The notes beneath the pieces were generated by a model. That model did no database searches and was not told the origin of the DNA. It saw only the letters and a program-made list of their open reading frames with translations. 28,898 nucleotides of DNA from NCBI RefSeq assembly GCF_902381825.1, contig NZ_LR698973.1, positions 281,876 through 310,773 on the forward strand, given 5' to 3'. A program made the translations under genes and the position numbers. The DNA comes from Pseudocoprococcus catus. GTDB lineage: Bacteria; Bacillota; Clostridia; Lachnospirales; Lachnospiraceae. Positions 23,650-28,898 of the stretch are shown here, piece by piece; the first letter of the stretch is position 1; each line of letters begins with the position of its first letter.

Positions 23650-25596
23650 TTGCCTGGATATGATTATTTGATGAAGCCTCTGACAGTGGCAGGGCTGACT
23701 TTAAAAAACAGACTTTTATCGGCACCAACTTCTATGGCGGAGTTAGGGCCGGATGAACACTATACAAATGAAAACTTTGATTATTACCGGCTTCGGGCAG
23801 CAGGTGGTACTGCTCTGGTAACAGTCGGTGATGTGATTGTCGACAATGCAACAGGCCGATCCCATCCCCAGCAGCTGGGGATGGATGATCCTTCTGTCAT
23901 TTCATCGCTGAAAAAGATGGCGGAGGCGATTCATGCAGGCGGAGCGGCGGCATCCGTTGAGTTGGATCATGGCGGTGCACTCTGTGATCCGGCATTTTTA
24001 GATGGCAGACATCCGATCGGACCGTCGGCACTCAGTGAAGAGGAGTGGGGCGTTGCGGTCGATGAAATGACGGAAGCGCAGATTTATGAAGTCGCAGAAG
24101 CCTTTGGACGCGCGGCGGCAATGTTGAAAAAATGCGGATTTGATATGGTCATGATCCATTGCGGTCATGGGTGGCTGCTGCATCAGTTTATATCAACGCT
24201 GACCAACCGGCGAACGGACCAGTGGGGCGGCAGTCTTGAGAACAGAATGCGGTTCCCACTGCTTGTTGTAAAAAAAGTCCGACAGGCAGTGGGCAGAAAT
24301 TTCCCAATCGAGATCCGAATCAGTGGTTCAGAGCGTGTAGAGGGCGGCTATGGCATTGAGACCGGCATCGAAATCGCCAAAATGTTAGATGGTAAGGTTG
24401 ACCTGATCCATGTGTCAGCAGGCACAAATACAGACTGGTATTCCTTCGTTTTGATGCATCCGGGCATTTTCCAGAAGGAAGGTGAAAATGCTAATCTGGC
24501 TGCTGAAATCCGCAAACATGTGAAGACACCGGTTGTATCAGTCGGTGCATTTACTGACCCGGATTTCATGGAGGCTTTTCTTGAAAAAGGCGGTGCCGAT
24601 GCGATTGCCTTAGGACGATCATTGATTGCCGATCCGTTTTTGCCAAAGAAAATCATGCGTCATCAGACGGAGGATATCCGTCCATGTCTGCGATGCGGAG
24701 AATGTCAGGGCGGTATGATGGCACATCATTGCATGCGTTGTACGGTCAATCCTCTGATTGGAAGGGAAAGAGAAGTCTTTCATCCTGTTCCGGTGCATCA
24801 TACCGGAAAAATCATGATCATCGGTGGCGGACCGGCCGGCATGCAGGCAGCGCTCACCGCAAGAGAGCGCGGTCATCAAGTCGTCTTATATGAAGCAAGA
24901 GAACGACTTGGCGGTGCACTTAAATTTGCGGATGGTGTTGATTTCAAAGCATCGATGAAACGCTATCGGGAATACCTCATTGCACAGGTTGAGAAAAGCG
25001 ATGTGACTGTTCATACAGGTGTCCGTGCGGATGAAGCGATCATTCGCAAAGAGGCGCCGGATGCGTTGATTCTGGCACTGGGAGCCAAACCACTTCTATT
25101 GCCGGTGCCGGGCATTCATAACGGCAATGTGCTGATAGGTGCCGATCTGACACAAGATTCTGTACTTGGGGATCGTGTCATTGTCATTGGCGGCGGTCTT
25201 GTCGGATGCGAGCAGGCCTTGCATATTGCGAGGGATGGTCATCAGGTCGTGATTTTAGAAATGCAGAAAGATGTGGCGGCAGATTGTGTTGTCACACATA
25301 GAGAGAATCTGATGCACCAGTTACAAAACTGTGACCGCATTCAGATACTGACAGACGCCCGCTGCACAGAAATCACAGACTCAGGTGTGAAAGTAGACAG
25401 AGGCGGGAAAGAAGAAACAATTGCAGCTGATACAGTTGTGCTGGCAGCAGGCATGAAAGCAGACAGTGAGCAGGTGAATCAGCTTCGGACAATTGTTCCG
25501 CAGACATATGTCATTGGTGACTGTAATCAGGCAGGCAAGATTATGCGGGCTGTCCGTGATGCGTATGATGCAGTGGTCGATTTTGGATTATTTTAA
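23650..25596 (+). CDS. OYE-family NAD(P)H:flavin/4Fe-4S ene-reductase (copy 2)
   Basis: 648 aa, the same length and domain order as copy 1 but clearly diverged (in my reading, well under half identical in many stretches). The FMN barrel shows SVELDHGG, MIHCGHGWLLHQFIS (about residue 169) and RRTDQWGGSLENR; the cluster Cys are C346, C349, C352 and C364 (C-x2-C-x2-C-x11-C). Then come MIIGGGPAGMQAA (about 389) for FAD and VIVIGGGLVGCEQA for NAD(P)H. I choose the TTG start because AAAGGAGG lies eight bases upstream; the first ATG, seven codons later, has no site. It also has Trp where FadH has the Tyr of G-Y-L. Expected role: reduction of an alpha,beta-unsaturated carbonyl made or isomerised by the SnoaL proteins. 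Confidence 0.9.
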   Translation: MPGYDYLMKPLTVAGLTLKNRLLSAPTSMAELGPDEHYTNENFDYYRLRAAGGTALVTVGDVIVDNATGRSHPQQLGMDDPSVISSLKKMAEAIHAGGAAASVELDHGGALCDPAFLDGRHPIGPSALSEEEWGVAVDEMTEAQIYEVAEAFGRAAAMLKKCGFDMVMIHCGHGWLLHQFISTLTNRRTDQWGGSLENRMRFPLLVVKKVRQAVGRNFPIEIRISGSERVEGGYGIETGIEIAKMLDGKVDLIHVSAGTNTDWYSFVLMHPGIFQKEGENANLAAEIRKHVKTPVVSVGAFTDPDFMEAFLEKGGADAIALGRSLIADPFLPKKIMRHQTEDIRPCLRCGECQGGMMAHHCMRCTVNPLIGREREVFHPVPVHHTGKIMIIGGGPAGMQAALTARERGHQVVLYEARERLGGALKFADGVDFKASMKRYREYLIAQVEKSDVTVHTGVRADEAIIRKEAPDALILALGAKPLLLPVPGIHNGNVLIGADLTQDSVLGDRVIVIGGGLVGCEQALHIARDGHQVVILEMQKDVAADCVVTHRENLMHQLQNCDRIQILTDARCTEITDSGVKVDRGGKEETIAADTVVLAAGMKADSEQVNQLRTIVPQTYVIGDCNQAGKIMRAVRDAYDAVVDFGLF

Positions 25597-25635
25597 TTCA
25601 ATTTGAAGTTAGATTTGAGAAAAGGAAGAAAATCA

Positions 25636-26370
25636 ATGGGAAAGACATATTCAACCGAAGAGCTGGTATCCCGTTGGGAAGATCAGCGATATATGAAAAA
25701 CCTGATGGGCAAATATGCAAATTGCATGATTTTAAATAGAGAACATGAAATATTTGATCGCTTCTGGAGCAAGAAGACAGAAAATCTCTGTTTGAGCTTT
25801 AATGATGGCGCTTACAAAGGAGCAGAAGCGATTCGGGCTTATTATGAGGCAGAATACAGGAGAAATGACTTGGTGGCGCATCTTTTGCAAAAACGATTTC
25901 CAGAAAAGCTCGGCAGCTTATCAGACGAAGAATTGTACGGCATCGGACCTTTCAAGGTCAAACCAATGTCGTGCCCGATCATTGAGATCGCCGAAGATCA
26001 TCAGACAGCCAAAGGTCTCTGGTATTGCCAGGGGGCTTACAATAAGGTGGAGGGCTGTGGCCCTGTCGCAAGATGGACGTGGGGCTACTTTGCAGTCGAT
26101 TTTACCTATGAGGATGATGCGTGGAAGATTTTTAATCTGATGTACGTCAACGATGTAGACTGTATTTGCGGACAGAGCTGGGGCAAAGAAGAAAAGCCTT
26201 ATCCGCCACTTCCGGAATTTCAGCCACTGGAAGAATTTAAATACCCAGAGTATTCTGTAAAGAAAACAATCCGTCCGCTTTATGCACCGGACAGAGTGCT
26301 GACAAAAGCACCGGAAATTCCTGTTCCGTACCGGACATTTGCAGAAACATTTTCTTATGGAATCTCATAG
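25636..26370 (+). CDS. SnoaL/NTF2-fold protein 4, catalytic pair lost
   Basis: 244 aa. The fold marks are there: KNLMGKYANCMIL, DRFWSKKTE, PIIEIAEDHQTAKGLWYCQG, TWGYFAVDFTYEDDAWKIFNL and the tail APEIPVPYRTFAE. However, the Tyr that aligns with Y30 of protein 1 is N29 and the His that aligns with H94 is K109, so both candidate catalytic residues are gone together. It also has an insertion of roughly 25 residues before that strand (LLQKRFPEKLGSLSDEEL). Start at ATG with AAAAGGAAG; upstream in-frame starts have no site. It could be a pseudo-enzyme partner of proteins 5 and 6 or act on a different ligand. Confidence 0.82.
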   Translation: MGKTYSTEELVSRWEDQRYMKNLMGKYANCMILNREHEIFDRFWSKKTENLCLSFNDGAYKGAEAIRAYYEAEYRRNDLVAHLLQKRFPEKLGSLSDEELYGIGPFKVKPMSCPIIEIAEDHQTAKGLWYCQGAYNKVEGCGPVARWTWGYFAVDFTYEDDAWKIFNLMYVNDVDCICGQSWGKEEKPYPPLPEFQPLEEFKYPEYSVKKTIRPLYAPDRVLTKAPEIPVPYRTFAETFSYGIS

Positions 26371-26388
26371 ACAGAGGAGGCAAGTGAA

Positions 26389-27177
26389 ATGGCGAATTCA
26401 AGACAGTATACGGACGAGGAATTAATTCAGCGTGTATGGGATGTGGAAGAGATTAAAAAGCTTATCCATAAACGCGTGATTTATATTACAAATGAAATGC
26501 GAAAAGAGGAGCTGAATGATCTGTGGGTACAGGATCCAAATCATCAGAAAACGGCTTCCTTTGGAAGAAATACAGGCTACTACACAGGGATGGATGCCAT
26601 TCGTGATTATTATGTTGTGCATCATCAAAAAGAGAGAGAAGAACAGTTAAAGCAGCTGCATGCAGCGAACCCTGCAATTGCGGATGTGCCGCAGAATCTT
26701 CATATCGGCTGCCTGTCGAGTCATCCGGTTTCGACAGGACTTGTGGAACTGGCCGGAGACGGAAAGACAGCAAAAGGTCTTTGGTATGCCATTGCGCAGG
26801 AGACAGAAGCGCAGCCGGATGGCACAGGCAAAGCATTGTGGATGCCTGAAAAAATAGCAGTTGATTTTGTGAAAGAAGAAGACGGTTGGAAAATCTGGCA
26901 TATTGTTGTTTCCACTGATCTGGTCAGCGAAGCGGGTGAAGATTATTCTGAACAGGAAGTTTATCATAATTATGAGACGAATCCAGTCGATGTGGAATTT
27001 GGCACGCCGACAATTGCAAAGCTGATTCACAATACGGATTTTAACTGGTGGGATAATTATCCGCCAATGCCGGAAGCGTATGAAACATTCTCAGATGCGG
27101 TGAGTTACGGACCGGAAGGTTATGTACGACCAGCGCTTTACGGATTGGATTCAAAAGAGGGGAGGAATTTCCGATGA
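26389..27177 (+). CDS. SnoaL/NTF2-fold protein 5
   Basis: 262 aa, the longest of the six. It has KLIHKRVIYITNEM, DLWVQDPNH, a helical insertion (about residues 80-105), SSHPVSTGLVELAGDGKTAKGLWYAIAQE, PEKIAVDFVKEEDGWKIWHI and the tail YPPMPEAYETFSDAVSYG, followed by a further 20-residue extension. Y32 and H112 keep the putative pair. The insertion is shared with proteins 4 and 6 and absent from 1-3, so the six fall into two subgroups matching the two halves of the operon. ATG start with GAGGAGG; its stop overlaps the next start by four bases. Confidence 0.83.
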   Translation: MANSRQYTDEELIQRVWDVEEIKKLIHKRVIYITNEMRKEELNDLWVQDPNHQKTASFGRNTGYYTGMDAIRDYYVVHHQKEREEQLKQLHAANPAIADVPQNLHIGCLSSHPVSTGLVELAGDGKTAKGLWYAIAQETEAQPDGTGKALWMPEKIAVDFVKEEDGWKIWHIVVSTDLVSEAGEDYSEQEVYHNYETNPVDVEFGTPTIAKLIHNTDFNWWDNYPPMPEAYETFSDAVSYGPEGYVRPALYGLDSKEGRNFR

Positions 27178-27929
27178 AATCAAAGTTAAGTCTGCATGAA
27201 CGGATTCGAAATGCCAATGCCAGCCAGGAAGTTGAGAAAGTAAAAGCGAGACACACCTATCTTCATGGGCGCGCAGATGCGACAGGGGAATGGGCCGATA
27301 TCTGGTCAAGAGATCCGAACTGTTCCTGGGCACATATTTTTGGCCGTATGAGAGGTTTTGATCAGGTCTGGTACGGCTCGGTCGCCCAGTACGATAAGAT
27401 GTCCTTTGAAAATGCCATTGAGCTGATGAAAATCTATCCGGAGACTGCCGGTAAAGATCCGCGTCCATTGATGGAAGCATCTGTTCATACACTTGTCACA
27501 GATATCATTGAAGTGGCAGAGGATGGTATGAGTGCCAGAGGTTCTTTTATCACACCGGGTGTCATTCATTCGACACTGACGGCAGATCAAAAGAAATACT
27601 GCAATGTTCTCTGGGAACGTTATGGCTCTGATTTTGTATGTGAAGACGGAAAATGGAAATATCTTCATGAACAGGTATGTCCGGATATTCTTTCACGTAT
27701 GGATTGCCTGAACTGGGCGGCAGAAGAATATGCCAGAATCACCGCGCCGGAGGAGAAGGAGGCACCGCCGGTCACACTTGGGGAAGCTCCGCCTGTGACA
27801 GATCCTGGGCCGCTGCACTTGCCTTACTCTGTGCTTGGAAAGCCACAGAACACAGTGCCATGGCCGGAACCGTACCATACACTGGATGATGAGAATACAT
27901 ACACATCCTTCGTCAAACATCAGGAATAA
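27174..27929 (+). CDS. SnoaL/NTF2-fold protein 6
   Basis: 251 aa, the most diverged copy. Recognisable marks are EKVKARHTYLHGRAD, DIWSRDPN, the insertion (about 73-98), SVHTLVTDIIEVAEDGMSARGSFITPG, ERYGSDFVCEDGKWKYLHE and the tail VPWPEPYHTL. The pair is Y29/H105. A Pro/Ala-rich stretch (about 195-225, with the near-duplicate phrases PPVTLGEAPPVTDPG) links the domain to the tail. Its ATG overlaps the previous stop (ATGA), behind GGGGAGGA, so it is translationally coupled to protein 5. Probably the same complex or pathway step family as proteins 4 and 5. Confidence 0.8.
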   Translation: MKSKLSLHERIRNANASQEVEKVKARHTYLHGRADATGEWADIWSRDPNCSWAHIFGRMRGFDQVWYGSVAQYDKMSFENAIELMKIYPETAGKDPRPLMEASVHTLVTDIIEVAEDGMSARGSFITPGVIHSTLTADQKKYCNVLWERYGSDFVCEDGKWKYLHEQVCPDILSRMDCLNWAAEEYARITAPEEKEAPPVTLGEAPPVTDPGPLHLPYSVLGKPQNTVPWPEPYHTLDDENTYTSFVKHQE

Positions 27930-27931
27930 AA

Positions 27932-28852
27932 ATGAATTTTGATACATTTGTCAGTAAGGAACTCTGCCCGGAGGATTACCAGATATTATTGCCGTACTTT
28001 AAAATGCGGTACTCCCACACCTGTGAAAACATTCTTGTCAGCAATTTTATGTGGAAGGATTATTACAATACCCGCTATATCAGGGATGCCCATGGTCTGA
28101 TCTGGATCATGGATGTCGATGGACAGCCCGGAACGATGGTGCCTTTATGTGCACCGGAGGATCTGAAGCATTATTTTGAAGTGGCCCAGGCATATTTCAA
28201 TGAATGTCTTGGTACAAAAATGATCCTGTATCTGGCGGACAAGGAAGCAGTCGATCTTTTGCAGCTGGATACGACGCGTTATGATGTGAAGGCTGACAGA
28301 AGGTATTTTGATTATGTCTATGATGCCCGCAAATTAATGTCTTTTATTGGGAAAGCCTATCATAAGAAGAAAAATCATGTGAATGCTTTTATGAAAAACT
28401 ATGACGGACGTTATGAATACCGCAGTTTGGAACGGGATAGCAAGTATCATGATGAAATTATGACGTTTTTAAAAAAGTGGGAAACGGAGCGGAATATAGA
28501 AGATGCGTATCATCGGATTGATTATGAGCTGAATGGCATTGATTATCTGCTCACGAACTGCCGCTATCTGGACTACAAAATGGGCGGCATTTATATTGAC
28601 GGAAAGCTCGAAGCATTCAGCCTTGGTGTATATGGAAAAGCAGAACGGATGGCTGTGATCCATGTGGAGAAGGCCAATCCGGAAATCAGAGGTCTGTATC
28701 CGTTCATTTGTCAGCAATTTTTGCTACATGAATTTCCAGATGCCCTGCTGGTGAACAGAGAAGATGATATCGGTCTGGAGGGACTCAGAAAGTCGAAGCT
28801 CTCATACAATCCGATTTATCTGGAAGAAAAATACGAAATCCGACAAAAATAA
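27932..28852 (+). CDS. DUF2156 (phosphatidylglycerol lysyltransferase C-terminal-like, GNAT fold) protein
   Basis: 306 aa, soluble, begins two bases after the last SnoaL stop, with only a weak GGAATAAAA before the ATG, so coupling is likely. The sequence matches the widespread DUF2156 group: an opening ...YFKMRYSHTCENILVSNFMWKDYY, the central YHKKKNHVNAFMKNY, YLLTNCRYLDYKMGGIYIDGKLEAFSLGVY with an acyl-transferase-like strand, HVEKANPEIRGLYPFICQQF and VNREDDIGLEGLRKSKLSYNP. Related C-terminal domains of MprF transfer aminoacyl groups to lipid, but stand-alone members have no proven reaction to my knowledge. It may only hitch-hike on the operon, or aminoacylate/acylate something in the pathway. 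No terminator is visible in the remaining 46 bases. Confidence 0.82.
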   Translation: MNFDTFVSKELCPEDYQILLPYFKMRYSHTCENILVSNFMWKDYYNTRYIRDAHGLIWIMDVDGQPGTMVPLCAPEDLKHYFEVAQAYFNECLGTKMILYLADKEAVDLLQLDTTRYDVKADRRYFDYVYDARKLMSFIGKAYHKKKNHVNAFMKNYDGRYEYRSLERDSKYHDEIMTFLKKWETERNIEDAYHRIDYELNGIDYLLTNCRYLDYKMGGIYIDGKLEAFSLGVYGKAERMAVIHVEKANPEIRGLYPFICQQFLLHEFPDALLVNREDDIGLEGLRKSKLSYNPIYLEEKYEIRQK

Positions 28853-28898
28853 GGCAGTTTTCAGATGGCTTAGTCAGCGGTAAAAAATATAGAATTTG

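Noticed and set aside
20170..27929. Identification as a bai (bile-acid 7-dehydroxylation) operon
   Set aside because: BaiB, BaiA, BaiF and BaiG equivalents are missing, the SnoaL proteins are longer than BaiE and lack its Asp after the Tyr, and the transporter is GntP-type.
1..28898. CRISPR arrays, tRNA or rRNA genes
   Set aside because: No regularly spaced direct repeats, no tRNA cloverleaf features and no rRNA-like stretch were recognised on either strand.

Overview
The window looks like chromosomal DNA of a low-to-moderate GC, Gram-positive anaerobe. A gut Clostridia member, probably Lachnospiraceae-like, is the best guess. The basis is strong GGAGG ribosome binding sites, a peptide-type two-component/ABC module, a clostridial-type GH3 protein, c-di-GMP proteins and Old Yellow Enzyme (OYE)/iron-sulfur flavoenzymes of the kind found in anaerobic gut bacteria. 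This placement is inference; there is no rRNA or marker gene to confirm it.

Layout. (1) 95-4339: response regulator, soluble-looking histidine kinase, ABC ATPase and FtsX-type permease, a cationic-peptide sensing/resistance style module with a likely operator at 1583-1619. (2) 4340-5323: no intact gene; a family of nested hairpins, a truncated tyrosine recombinase on the minus strand and further palindromes, i.e. mobile-element debris. (3) 5324-6412: a membrane diguanylate cyclase whose last codons form half of its own terminator. (4) 6803-9360: two genes with visibly higher GC, a CNNM/CorC transporter and an AI-2E family (PerM-like) protein, followed by a strongly folded non-coding stretch at 9387-9514. 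(5) 9585-15414: a promoter, then an isoprenylcysteine-methyltransferase-like membrane protein, a GH3 acyl-adenylating protein, a large GGDEF/HD-GYP protein and an orphan type IV pilin-like protein. (6) 15555-15737: a promoter-to-terminator unit with no convincing ORF, a candidate small RNA. (7) 15817-28852: the most interesting part, a probable catabolic regulon.

The regulon contains a LysR regulator, two 648-residue OYE/4Fe-4S/NAD(P)H flavoenzymes (one divergent and monocistronic, one inside the operon), a membrane-anchored alpha/beta hydrolase with an altered nucleophile, a GntP-family permease and six paralogous SnoaL/NTF2-fold proteins in the order SnoaL x3 - permease - OYE - SnoaL x3, ending with a DUF2156 protein. 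The minus-strand OYE promoter and the SnoaL operon promoter share one design: TTACAT, 17 bp, TATA(C/A)T, and an ACAAC-N5-GTTGT-like dyad centred near -66, the usual position of a LysR recognition site. A working model is that a small organic acid or similar ligand is imported by the GntP permease, remodelled by SnoaL-type dehydratases/isomerases and reduced at an activated double bond by the OYEs, under control of the LysR protein. The parts resemble BaiE plus BaiCD/BaiH of bile-acid 7-dehydroxylation in fold only. I do not recognise the pathway or its substrate.
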